A stretch of DNA of 64,000 nucleotides from Bordetella genomosp. 9. Its GTDB lineage: Bacteria; Pseudomonadota; Gammaproteobacteria; Burkholderiales; Burkholderiaceae_B. Every line of letters begins with the position of its first letter. The first letter of the stretch is position 1. A program made the translations under genes and the position numbers. Below the pieces are notes generated by a model. That model searched no databases. It was not told the origin of the DNA and saw nothing but the letters and a program-made list of their open reading frames with translations. Shown piece by piece: positions 51,788 through 60,147 of the stretch. The stretch is taken from the NCBI RefSeq assembly GCF_002261425.1, contig NZ_NEVJ01000002.1, positions 868,001 to 932,000 of the forward strand, read 5' to 3'.

Positions 51788-53236
51788 TTAAAGCGCGGCG
51801 CGGCCCGCGGCCACGCCGTCGGTGCGGACAATGACGGATTCCACGGCTGCCGCGCGGCGGGCGGCCATCCAGTACAGCAGCGCGCTGAACGCCGCGGCGA
51901 CCGTGCCGACGATGGCCAGGGCCGTGGCCAGGCCGGTGCGCGGATCCGCCAGCCATTCGTTGATGCCGCCGACGGCGTAGGGCCCCAGCCCGCCGCTGAT
52001 GGCGTTGGTCATGAACACCAGCAACGCGAGCGAGCGGCCGCGCATGCGGTTGGGTATGGCGATCTGCAACGGCACCGGCGCCAAGGCCATGACGATGCTG
52101 GCGGCGTAGGCGCACAAGCCGTACAGCGCCAGGGTCAGGGCCAGGGATGGCGCCAGGGGCGCCACGCAGGCCACCGGGATCAGCAGCGTCGCGGCCCAGG
52201 CGGCGATGCGCAACACCTTGCGCAAGGCGGCGGTGTCGCTGACCTTGCCGACCAGGAAGCTGGCGCTGACGACGCCGGCCATGCCGCCCAGCATGTAGAT
52301 CGGTCCCGCCAGCTTGCCCACTTCGCTGGCGCTGAGCCCGAACCGGCGGATGATCATGGTCGGAAACCAGGCCGAATGCGAATAGAACAACAGGATCAGC
52401 GCGACATAGCCGAAGAAGTAGGGCAGGCAGAAGCGATTGCGCACGAACAGCTCGCGCAGGACTTCCGTCAGCGGCGGTGCGGCCGTTCCCTGCGTCACGC
52501 CGCGGCGCGGCGGCTCCTTGATGGTCAACGCCACCAACGCGGCCAGCACCAGGCCGGGCAGTCCGAGGACGAAGAACACCATCTGCCAGGCGTGCAGGTC
52601 GTGCCGCGCCAGCCACGCCGCCGCATTGGGCGCGTCCATCGCGCCCAGCAGCGCGCCGCCGCCCAATAGCGCGACCCCGCCGCCGACATAGGGTCCCAGC
52701 ATGAAGGTACTGCTGGCCCGCGCCACCTTGCGCGGCGGGAACAGGTCGCTGAAGATCGACAGCGCCGCCGGGCTCAGGGCGGCCTCGGCGATGGCCGTGC
52801 CGGCGCGCCACACCAGCAGTTCGCCGAAACTGGTCGCCGTGCCGCACATCGCGGTGGAAATGGCCCAGATGGCCACGCAGGCCGCGCTGAGCATGACGCG
52901 GTTGGAGCGGTCCACCATGCGCGCCACGAACACGCCGGCCGTGGCGTAGCACAGCGTGAACGCGATCCCCTGCAACAGGCCGATCTGCGTGTCGCTCAGC
53001 GCCAGGTTGGCCTTGAGCGGCTGGACCAGGATGCTGACCACCTGCCGGTCGATATAGGAAAACACGAAGCAGAGGAAGAACATCCCCACGATGTAGCCAT
53101 GGGATATCGAACCTGCCTCCGCCGTGGGTCCGGGGAGCGCCCCGGCGCCCGCCTCGGGAACTTGCGCCGGCGCGGTGGCATGCGCTTGCGGCGGGCTCGT
53201 CGCCGCGGTATCGGCGGTCGTGTCGCGATTGTTCAT
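51788..53236 (-). CDS. MFS transporter, spinster-type
   Basis: A 482-residue, 12-helix MFS transporter. A long Ala/Pro-rich N-terminus (about 45 residues) precedes helix 1 (GYIVGMFFLCFVFSYIDRQV). The FSYIDRQVVSILVQPLKANL and LPGLVLAALVALTIKEPPRR patterns are typical of the spinster-like group. It begins five bases after the deacylase stop codon and ends 19 bases before the metallo-hydrolase. It probably takes up or exports the substrate or product of these enzymes. Confidence 0.87.
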   Translation of the reverse strand: MNNRDTTADTAATSPPQAHATAPAQVPEAGAGALPGPTAEAGSISHGYIVGMFFLCFVFSYIDRQVVSILVQPLKANLALSDTQIGLLQGIAFTLCYATAGVFVARMVDRSNRVMLSAACVAIWAISTAMCGTATSFGELLVWRAGTAIAEAALSPAALSIFSDLFPPRKVARASSTFMLGPYVGGGVALLGGGALLGAMDAPNAAAWLARHDLHAWQMVFFVLGLPGLVLAALVALTIKEPPRRGVTQGTAAPPLTEVLRELFVRNRFCLPYFFGYVALILLFYSHSAWFPTMIIRRFGLSASEVGKLAGPIYMLGGMAGVVSASFLVGKVSDTAALRKVLRIAAWAATLLIPVACVAPLAPSLALTLALYGLCAYAASIVMALAPVPLQIAIPNRMRGRSLALLVFMTNAISGGLGPYAVGGINEWLADPRTGLATALAIVGTVAAAFSALLYWMAARRAAAVESVIVRTDGVAAGRAAL

Positions 53237-53240
53237 GGCA

Positions 53241-54314
53241 TCACCATTGGGCGGGAGACGCGAGCAGGGCGATGCAATCGCCCGGCTCGACGCGTGCATA
53301 GGTTCGTGCGCACACCACCATGCCGGCGCCCGCGAAATGCAGCTCGCGGGCGGGCTCCCAGGGCGCATGCGGATCGAACAGGCGCCCGGCCAGCTGGCCG
53401 GCTTCGACGTTCTGTCCCAGGCGGAAGCAAGGTTCGAACACCCCATGGCGCGGCGCGAACAGATAATGCCGCGCGCCTTCCACGCGGATCAAGGCCGTGC
53501 GGCGCGGCGCCTCGGGCGGATGGTCGTCGATCGTCACACCGGCGGCATGCAGGAAGCGGCGCACGCCGTCTTCCACGATGGCCACGCCATCCACGCTGCA
53601 GCTCGCGCCGCCGCCGAACTCGCCGCACAGGAACAGCGTGCCATGGCGCTCGGCCGCCGCGCCATAGGTGCGGTCTTCGCCCAGCAGGTCCATGATCATC
53701 GTATGCGGCGCGGCGAAGGCGTCGACCAGCTTCAGGAACTCGTCGTGCCGCGCGGCGTCGCCGGGCAGCGCCGCCAGCAGCGTGGGCATGTGGTTGAACG
53801 ACGCGCCGCCGGCATGCAGGTCCAGCGCGATGTCCGCGCGGGGGAAAAGCTCGGTGTCGACGTAGTGCGCGATCATGGCCGTCAGCGAGCCGTTGCGCTC
53901 GCCCGGGAACATCCGGTTCAGGTTGCCCCGGTCGATCGGCGACGTGCGCGAACCGTTCAGGAAGGCCGGAAAGTTCAGGGCCGGAATCACGATCAGCCGG
54001 CCGCGTATCCGCATCTCGGGCATGCGCCGCAGCAGCTTCATCAGGGCCACGGGGCCTTCGTATTCGTCGCCATGGTTGCCGCCCGTCAGCAGCACGGTCG
54101 GGCCGGCGCCCTGTTTGAGCACCGCGACCGGTGTCGGTATGTGGCCGTAGGCCGAGCGGTCCTGCGAATAGGGAATGCGCAGGAAACCGGTCTGGAAGCC
54201 TTCGCGGTCGTAGTCGACGTCGGTCGAGATCAACGATTTGCGCGCTTGCGCCACGGGTTTTGATGCGGCTCCGGGCGCTGCCTGGATCGTGGGCTCGAGC
54301 AGGGTGGGGGACAT
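53241..54314 (-). CDS. succinylglutamate desuccinylase/aspartoacylase family protein (DoeB-like)
   Basis: A 357-residue zinc deacylase of the M14 type. LLTGGNHGDEYEGPVAL carries the zinc ligands His81 and Glu84 in the HxxE motif, with the third ligand in ALDLHAGGASF. The N-terminal beta-extension matches the DoeB-like group (N-acetyl-diaminobutyrate deacetylase), known from ectoine catabolism; no ectoine genes are adjacent. Start 54314 follows AAGGAGACCAGGAC. First gene of the operon with MFS and exported hydrolase. Confidence 0.85.
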   Translation of the reverse strand: MSPTLLEPTIQAAPGAASKPVAQARKSLISTDVDYDREGFQTGFLRIPYSQDRSAYGHIPTPVAVLKQGAGPTVLLTGGNHGDEYEGPVALMKLLRRMPEMRIRGRLIVIPALNFPAFLNGSRTSPIDRGNLNRMFPGERNGSLTAMIAHYVDTELFPRADIALDLHAGGASFNHMPTLLAALPGDAARHDEFLKLVDAFAAPHTMIMDLLGEDRTYGAAAERHGTLFLCGEFGGGASCSVDGVAIVEDGVRRFLHAAGVTIDDHPPEAPRRTALIRVEGARHYLFAPRHGVFEPCFRLGQNVEAGQLAGRLFDPHAPWEPARELHFAGAGMVVCARTYARVEPGDCIALLASPAQW

Positions 54315-54547
54315 GTCCTGGTCTCCTTGCGTTATGCGGGCGCCGCGTATCGGCCTGGCCCATGCGCAAACTATTCACGATCCGGGCTATGCCGGCAATT
54401 TCCGATTATTGGGGGTAGCGATGCATGGAATGCATCACTAAGGAAAAGTATCGGGGTCGGGCCATAATGGGGGACTTCGCCCGGCTGCGCTCGTGCGGGC
54501 GGCTTGCCGCCCTGGGGCCCCGGGTCGCCAACCGGAGAGCTATCGCC
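54315..54547 (+). promoter_or_regulatory. divergent region with inverted repeat and structured leader of the thioredoxin gene
   Basis: The 233 bases between the deacylase and thioredoxin-like gene contain GATGCAT-GGA-ATGCATC (54420-54436), a perfect 7-base inverted repeat. A CATAAT element (54463-54468) could be a -10. The GC-rich leader follows with the hairpin GGGCGGC-TT-GCCGCCC (54497-54512) and the palindrome GGGGCCCC, ending in the ribosome-binding site CGGAGAG. Confidence 0.5.
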
Positions 54548-54880
54548 ATGTTCCAGGACTTCGATCCGCACCGCCCCGAACCTGCCCGCGAGACCGTGGA
54601 CGCCATGAAAGGCGCCGCGGTGCTGGAATTCGGCGCCAACTGGTGTCCCATCTGCCAGGGCACCCAGCCCATCATCAAGGCGGCGGTGAACCGGCATGCG
54701 GACGTCCAGCACATCAAGGTGGAGGACGGCAAAGGCAAGCCCCTGGGCCGCTCCTACAAGGTCAAGCTATGGCCCACCCTGGTCTTCCTGCAGGATGGCC
54801 AGGAAGTCGCGCGGCTGGTGCGGCCGCAGGACGAGGCCGATATCGAAAAAGCGCTGGCAGGCCTGCGGACCGGCGGCTGA
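54548..54880 (+). CDS. thioredoxin-like protein with CPIC active site
   Basis: A 110-residue thioredoxin-fold protein. Active site WCPIC (32-36) is a CxxC variant unlike CGPC of thioredoxin. cis-Pro is in WPTLVFLQDGQEVARLVRPQ. Charged N-terminus without a signal peptide, so cytoplasmic. Start 54548 lies 8 bases after GGAGAG. The K+-channel-like gene follows after 32 bases, possibly in one operon. Partner unknown. Confidence 0.88.
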   Translation: MFQDFDPHRPEPARETVDAMKGAAVLEFGANWCPICQGTQPIIKAAVNRHADVQHIKVEDGKGKPLGRSYKVKLWPTLVFLQDGQEVARLVRPQDEADIEKALAGLRTGG

Positions 54881-54912
54881 TCGCCGGAAACAGCTGATCG
54901 GAGAGCTTCGGT

Positions 54913-55605
54913 ATGCCACCTTCCAGGCGTTGGCTTGAACGCGCCGCCTTGCTGCGACTGGGCAGCATGGCCACCTTGTTGTTTGTCCTGATCCTGAGCG
55001 TCTTTATCGCGCCGGTGATCCTGCCGCCGGACTCGACCGCCGGCCAGGTCGTCGAAGACGTCCTGATCTCCCTGATCCTGCTGTGCGGCGCCGTCGCCGT
55101 GTCCGATCGACGGCTGGCGTTCATCCCGCTCACGCTGGTGGCGGTGGTGGTGATCGGCGTGCGCTGGGCCGGCTGGTTCATGCCGACCGGCGCCGCGCAG
55201 CTGCGCGCCTTCGCCTTGCTGTTCGCCTTGGTGATGCTGGCGCTGGTGATATGCGCCAAGGTCTTCGGCAAGGGCGCGCAGGTGCGCGACCGCCTGTGGG
55301 GCGCCATCGTGCTCTACATGATGCTGGGCGTCATCTGGGCGGCCGCTTACGAGATCGTCAACCTGCGCGTGCCCGGCGCCTATACGGGCATGGACGCGCA
55401 GTCCAACCTCGGTTATCCCTGGGTGTGGATCTACTTCAGTTTTTCAACGCTGACCACCGTGGGCTACGGCGACATCACGCCGATCGCTCGCGTCGCGCGG
55501 TCCCTGTCGAACATGGAAGCGCTGATCGGGCAGCTGTATCCCGCTATCGTGCTGGCGCGGCTGGTGTCCCTGCCGGCGGAAGACACGCGGTCGGACGACG
55601 CGTGA
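54913..55605 (+). CDS. potassium channel-like membrane protein
   Basis: A 230-residue membrane protein with about six helices. The last pair encloses the selectivity filter TTVGYGDITP at about 184-193, the classic potassium-channel motif, with pore helix IYFSFSTL just before it. Unlike voltage-gated channels, no S4 arginine ladder is visible. Start 54913 follows GGAGAGCTTCGGT. It is encoded just after the thioredoxin-like gene. Confidence 0.87.
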   Translation: MPPSRRWLERAALLRLGSMATLLFVLILSVFIAPVILPPDSTAGQVVEDVLISLILLCGAVAVSDRRLAFIPLTLVAVVVIGVRWAGWFMPTGAAQLRAFALLFALVMLALVICAKVFGKGAQVRDRLWGAIVLYMMLGVIWAAAYEIVNLRVPGAYTGMDAQSNLGYPWVWIYFSFSTLTTVGYGDITPIARVARSLSNMEALIGQLYPAIVLARLVSLPAEDTRSDDA

Positions 55606-55662
55606 TGCAGACCCGGCCTTTCATATCCCGGCCCGCTCGTCGGAGCCTGAGTCGATAGAACC

Positions 55663-56565
55663 GTGCGTAACGTCGAAATCACCCATCTGCGCTACTTCGT
55701 TGCCGTCGCCGAGGAATTGAGCTTCAGCCGGGCGGCGACCCGGCTGCACATGTCACAACCGCCGCTGTCGCAGCGCATCAAGGCGCTGGAAGACGAACTA
55801 GGGGTGCAATTGCTGGCCCGCAATCGCCGCGACGTGCAGCTGACCGAAGCGGGAAAGATTTTCCTCAATGAAAGCCGGCACATCCTCGAACACCTGGGAC
55901 AGGCCGTCGGCGCGACCATCCGGGCAGGTACGAGCGACGGCGGCGGCCTGAAGGTCGGCTTCGTGACGTCCGCGCTATTTCATCTGTTGCCGCTGATCAA
56001 GGCACGCCTGGCCGCCCGCTTTCCCGATGTACAGATGCTGGTGCACGACATGTCGTCCAGGGACCAGGTGGAAGCGCTGCTGCAAGAGCGGCTCGATGTC
56101 GGCGTGATTCATGCCTGCCCGGCGGTCGCGGGACTGAACAAGTTTCCGGTCTACTCGGAGCCCTTCGTGCTGGCCTTGCCGCAGGGGCACGAGCTTGCGG
56201 GACTGCAGTCCATCGAGGCCGTGGACCTGGAAAAGTATCCCCTGATCGGCTTTTCCCGCGAGACATCCCCGTCCTTGCATGACGCGCAGATGGCCTGCTG
56301 CCTGTCGAAGGGCATGCGCCCCAGCCTGGTCCATCAGGTACGCACGCCGCTTGCCATCTTCCAGCTCATCCAGCTCGGCATGGGGATTTCACTGGTACCC
56401 AAGGCGTACTCGCGAAGCACCTACCCGGGAGTGGTTTTCAAGGATCTCAAGGAGAGCGCCGGGCATCTCCACCTGTACGTCGTGTGGAAGGATGGCGTGA
56501 AGTCAGCCCTGACCCGGAAGGTCATCGACGAAGTCATGCTGCACCGGTTCACCGAGTTGGACTGA
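55663..56565 (+). CDS. LysR family transcriptional regulator
   Basis: A 300-residue LysR regulator starting with GTG. The N-terminus EITHLRYFVAVAEELSFSRA and TRLHMSQPPLSQRIKALEDE is the DNA-binding domain of the CatR/BenM-like group (many regulate aromatic catabolism). The effector domain follows. Its 3' end overlaps the 3' end of the alpha/beta hydrolase by 17 bases. Upstream is a 57-base gap from the channel gene. Confidence 0.9.
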   Translation: MRNVEITHLRYFVAVAEELSFSRAATRLHMSQPPLSQRIKALEDELGVQLLARNRRDVQLTEAGKIFLNESRHILEHLGQAVGATIRAGTSDGGGLKVGFVTSALFHLLPLIKARLAARFPDVQMLVHDMSSRDQVEALLQERLDVGVIHACPAVAGLNKFPVYSEPFVLALPQGHELAGLQSIEAVDLEKYPLIGFSRETSPSLHDAQMACCLSKGMRPSLVHQVRTPLAIFQLIQLGMGISLVPKAYSRSTYPGVVFKDLKESAGHLHLYVVWKDGVKSALTRKVIDEVMLHRFTELD

Positions 56566-57427
56566 CCGCCTCGTACACGTGCCGCGCGAATGCGGCGATC
56601 GCATCGGCCATGGCGCGCGGCTGCTCGGGCGCCATGGCGTGCCCCGCATTGCGTATGGTCTGCACCGTGACGCGGTCTCCCAGATAAGGTTTCATCACAT
56701 CGGGCACCACGACGGCATCGTGCTCGGCCTGCAGGTCCAGTATCGGCACGCGGTCGCCGGCTGAAAAATATGCGTCGATGGGCGTGACGCGGCGCGCGTG
56801 GCTTTGCGCGTCGTGCGCTTCGGCATACCAGCCGTCCAGCCAGACGCGGGGCTCGCTGCCGGGCGCGAAGAATGCTCGCCGCAGGCATTCGATGCGCTTT
56901 TCTTCAGGCAGCCTGTAATCTCCCGCGCCATCGATGGCATCGCGCAGCCGGCCGTACGGCTGTTCGGTGGAGCCCGGGGGCAACTTTCCCGCCGAGGCGG
57001 CCGCCATGACCACCCCGCACACCAGGTCCGGCCGATCTGCCGCCAGCATGCGGGCCGGCTGGCTGCCCCATGCGTGGCCGACGATCACGATGGGCCCAGT
57101 ATTTTCCTGGTCCAGCACCGCCGCGACGTCGGCCGCGAAATCGTGCAGGTCCAGCCCTTCCATGGGACCACGGCTTCCGCCTACCCCGCGCGGTTCGGGA
57201 CGCAGCACCTTGAATCCGGCATCCACGAGATGCGCGGCGACGGTGTCGTAATCGCGTCCGGATCGGGCCAGCGAAGGCAGGATGCAGACGGCCGGGCCGT
57301 CTCCTTGCACGGCGTATTCGATCTGGACGTCCGTCTTTGCGTTCGCCGGTCGATACGCGACAAGTCTGCGCTCGACGCCGTGCGCGGGGTGTTCGTGGTG
57401 TGTCATCGGTTTTTCCGGGTTTGCCAT
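56549..57427 (-). CDS. alpha/beta hydrolase fold protein with Ala at nucleophile position
   Basis: A 292-residue alpha/beta-hydrolase. The nucleophile elbow, normally G-x-S-x-G, reads GHAWG at 117-121, so the residue at the Ser position is Ala119. The acid (AEHDAVVVP) and the His (NAGHAMAPEQP) are retained. Either it is catalytically altered (not a Ser hydrolase) or it belongs to the GHAFG-type subgroup that occurs in other proteobacteria. It lies 7 bases after the Bug receptor gene and is probably co-transcribed. Start not clearly supported by a ribosome-binding site; a Met at residue 8 is an alternative. Confidence 0.82.
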   Translation of the reverse strand: MANPEKPMTHHEHPAHGVERRLVAYRPANAKTDVQIEYAVQGDGPAVCILPSLARSGRDYDTVAAHLVDAGFKVLRPEPRGVGGSRGPMEGLDLHDFAADVAAVLDQENTGPIVIVGHAWGSQPARMLAADRPDLVCGVVMAAASAGKLPPGSTEQPYGRLRDAIDGAGDYRLPEEKRIECLRRAFFAPGSEPRVWLDGWYAEAHDAQSHARRVTPIDAYFSAGDRVPILDLQAEHDAVVVPDVMKPYLGDRVTVQTIRNAGHAMAPEQPRAMADAIAAFARHVYEAVSPTR

Positions 57428-57434
57428 GGGGGCG

Positions 57435-58403
57435 TTACTTGATCTGGATGTGTGCTTCTTTTGCGAGGCGGGAGATCTTGTCGTGCTCGTCCTGCTGCAC
57501 CCGCGCCAGGTCGCTGGGCGCGGTGTCCGTCACGGTGAACATCATGCCGTCGAAGGCCTGTCGGGCGGCTTCGGCCTGCGTTGCCTTGCCGATGGCGACA
57601 GACAGCTTCTTGACGATGGCGTCGGGCATGCCCGCGGGTCCCCACACGCCATACCAGGAAGAGAAGTCGAATCCCGGCACGCCGCTTTCGGCGACGGTGG
57701 GAACATCAGGCAGCTTCTCGGCGCGCGTGGAGCTGGTGATCGCCAGCGCCTTCAACTTGCCGGACTTCACGAAGGGATAGACGCCGGGCAAGGGCGAAAC
57801 CGCTGCCGTCACGTGGCCCGCCATCACGTCGGTCAGTTGCGGCACCGCGCCCCGATAGGAAATGATCTGCATATTCAATTTCAAGTCGCGGTTCAGCATT
57901 TCCTCCGTGAGGTGGCTGGATGTGCCGTACCCTGACGTGGCCCAGGTCGGATGGTTGCCGCTTTTCTGCGCCTGGGCCTGCAAGTCCTTCAGCGAGTTGA
58001 TCGAGTCATCCGGCTTGGTGACTACCAGCAGCGGGACCGTGCCGATGCGGGCGATAGGGGTGAAGTCCTTCAATGCGTCGTACTTGGCATGGGTGTCGAC
58101 CAGGGGCAGGTAGATCTGGCTGGACGCGTGGAGCAGCAAGGTGTAGCCGTCCGGTGTGGAGCGCGCCACGTGCTCGGAGCCGATCATGCCCGATGCGCCG
58201 GGCTTGTTTTCGATGATGATCGGTTGGCCCAGTTCCTTCTGCAGTTGTGCCGTCACGATACGCGCGACGGTATCCACCGATCCGCCAGGGGTGTAGGGCA
58301 CGACGACGGTGATGGGGCGATCGGGAAAGGCCTGCGACACCGCGGCCATGGGTGCCGCCAGCAAGGCGGCCGCCAGCATTGGAACCAGTCCAGCCAGTTT
58401 CAT
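57435..58403 (-). CDS. Bug family tripartite tricarboxylate receptor (TctC)
   Basis: A 322-residue periplasmic solute-binding protein. Signal peptide ends SQAFP; the mature domain begins DRPITVVVPYTPGGSVDTVAR and has IIENKPGASGMIGSEHVARST and DALKDFTPIARIG. Strong site GAGGAGACACAA before ATG at 58403. It is co-transcribed with the downstream alpha/beta hydrolase and divergent from the sulfatase operon, 202 bases apart. Confidence 0.93.
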   Translation of the reverse strand: MKLAGLVPMLAAALLAAPMAAVSQAFPDRPITVVVPYTPGGSVDTVARIVTAQLQKELGQPIIIENKPGASGMIGSEHVARSTPDGYTLLLHASSQIYLPLVDTHAKYDALKDFTPIARIGTVPLLVVTKPDDSINSLKDLQAQAQKSGNHPTWATSGYGTSSHLTEEMLNRDLKLNMQIISYRGAVPQLTDVMAGHVTAAVSPLPGVYPFVKSGKLKALAITSSTRAEKLPDVPTVAESGVPGFDFSSWYGVWGPAGMPDAIVKKLSVAIGKATQAEAARQAFDGMMFTVTDTAPSDLARVQQDEHDKISRLAKEAHIQIK

Positions 58404-58605
58404 TTGTGTCTCCTCGGATCCGCGGTGCGGTCTGATGGTTATGAGTTGTCGGTGATGCTGGAGCGAATGTAGGGAACAGCGGCTGCCTGGTCCAATATCC
58501 TCTTTGACCCTCAGTTATCGGTTCGGCGAATAAGGCCGCCGCTCGCCACGCAGGCTTGTCAAAATGATGTATCGTATATGATCGATAATGCACAGGATCG
58601 AGTAC
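58404..58605. promoter_or_regulatory. divergent control region, Bug and sulfatase operons
   Basis: This 202-base gap serves the Bug-hydrolase operon (minus) and the sulfatase-GntR-Bug operon (plus). TATCG (58570-58574) and CGATA (58583-58587) form an inverted repeat with an 8-base centre, ending 18 bases before the sulfatase ATG. It could be the operator of the GntR regulator encoded in the sulfatase operon. Confidence 0.5.
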
Positions 58606-60147
58606 ATGAAGGTCGTCTTCCTGCTTTTCGACTCGCTCAACCGGCATGCGCTGTCCTGCTACGGCAAGGCCGCCGTCCCGACGCCCAATTTCGATCGCCT
58701 GGCGGCGCGCTCCGTGACCTTCGATTCCCATTTCGTCGGCAGCCTTCCCTGCCTGCCCGCGCGGCGCGACATCCAGACCGGGCGGCTGAACTTCCTGCAT
58801 CGCGGCTGGGGTCCGCTGGAGCCCTTCGACCACTCACTGGCCGGCATGCTGCGCGACAGCGGTGTCTACACGCACCTGATCACCGACCACTATCACTATT
58901 TCGAAGACGGTGGCGCGGGCTTTCATGGCCGCTACTCATCCTGGGAATTCATCCGGGGCCAGGAAAAGGACAAATGGCGCCCGGCGCTGAATCCGAACGC
59001 CGGCGCCTATGCCGAGCGGTATCACGAGCGCATGCACGATTTCTCGGAAGACATCAATTCCAAGCTGCCGTATTTCGTGAACCGGGAGTACCTGGAGTCG
59101 CGCGGCGACTTTCCGATGGCGCAGTGCTTCGAATCGGCGAATGAATTCCTGCGGGATCATCATGCGGACCAGCCCTGGCTGCTGCATCTGGAATGCTTCG
59201 ATCCGCATGAGCCCTTTTTCGCGCCCGAGCAGTTCCTGCGGGACTTTCCCGAGGCCCTGGGCGGCAAGATCTTCGATTGGCCCGCCTATGGACGCGTGGA
59301 CATCGATCCCGCGCTCTTGAAGACGCTGCGCGCCAACTATCACGCCCTGGTGCAGGCCTGCGACCACTACCTGGGCACGCTGCTCGACACGTTCGACCAG
59401 CTGGATCTGTGGAAAGACACCTGGCTGATCATGTCCACCGACCACGGCCTGCTGCTCGGCGAAAAGGAATACCTGGGCAAGAACCGCCCGCCGTTCTTCA
59501 ATGAAGTCGCGCATATCCCGCTGACGATCTCGGCGCCGCCGGCGTCGGGCATCCAGCCTCGCCATGAAGCGGCCCTGACCCAGACCATAGACCTGATGCC
59601 CACCATGCTGGACATCTTCCAGCAGCCCATTCCCGCCGAAGTCACCGGCCATAGCCTGCTGCCCGTGATGCGCGACGGCAAGCCGGTGCGTGCCGCCGAA
59701 GGCGCAGCGCCCGGCGCCATCTACGGCCAGTTCGGCGCCGCCATCAATTACACCGATGGCCGCTACACCTACTTCCTGTACCCGGCGGTGCCTTTCGAGA
59801 CCGACCTGTTCCAGTACACGCTGATGCCGGCGCACATGCGCACCTTTTTCGAAGCCAAGGAGTTCGAAGGCGCGGAGCTGGTGGGGCCGTTGCCCTTCAC
59901 GCAGGGCTATCCCGTCATGAAGCTGCCGATGCGGGCGGACGCCAAGGCCAACATGATCCGGCGCTATCCCTTGCTGGAAGCCAGGACCGCGCTTTACGAC
60001 CTGCGCGACGATCCCGAACAGCGGCATCCGCTGGACGCGCCGGAGATCGAGCAGCGCATGCGGGCGGCGGTGGCGGCACAACTGCGCGCCAACGACGCGC
60101 CCGCGGAAATGCTGTCGCGCTACGGGCTGGATGAGGTGCGCCCATGA
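58606..60147 (+). CDS. sulfatase family hydrolase
   Basis: A 513-residue type I sulfatase or phosphonate monoester hydrolase-like enzyme. The signature CLPARRDIQTGRL at 49-61 places the formylglycine-precursor Cys49 with Pro51 and Arg53. Asp9 (FLLFDSLNRH) and STDHGLLLGEK supply further metal ligands. No signal peptide, so cytoplasmic. Start 58606 is preferred over 58588 because AGGATCGAGTAC precedes it. Co-operonic with a GntR regulator (four-base overlap) and a Bug receptor, suggesting catabolism of an imported sulfate or phosphonate ester. A maturase is not in the window. Confidence 0.88.
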   Translation: MKVVFLLFDSLNRHALSCYGKAAVPTPNFDRLAARSVTFDSHFVGSLPCLPARRDIQTGRLNFLHRGWGPLEPFDHSLAGMLRDSGVYTHLITDHYHYFEDGGAGFHGRYSSWEFIRGQEKDKWRPALNPNAGAYAERYHERMHDFSEDINSKLPYFVNREYLESRGDFPMAQCFESANEFLRDHHADQPWLLHLECFDPHEPFFAPEQFLRDFPEALGGKIFDWPAYGRVDIDPALLKTLRANYHALVQACDHYLGTLLDTFDQLDLWKDTWLIMSTDHGLLLGEKEYLGKNRPPFFNEVAHIPLTISAPPASGIQPRHEAALTQTIDLMPTMLDIFQQPIPAEVTGHSLLPVMRDGKPVRAAEGAAPGAIYGQFGAAINYTDGRYTYFLYPAVPFETDLFQYTLMPAHMRTFFEAKEFEGAELVGPLPFTQGYPVMKLPMRADAKANMIRRYPLLEARTALYDLRDDPEQRHPLDAPEIEQRMRAAVAAQLRANDAPAEMLSRYGLDEVRP

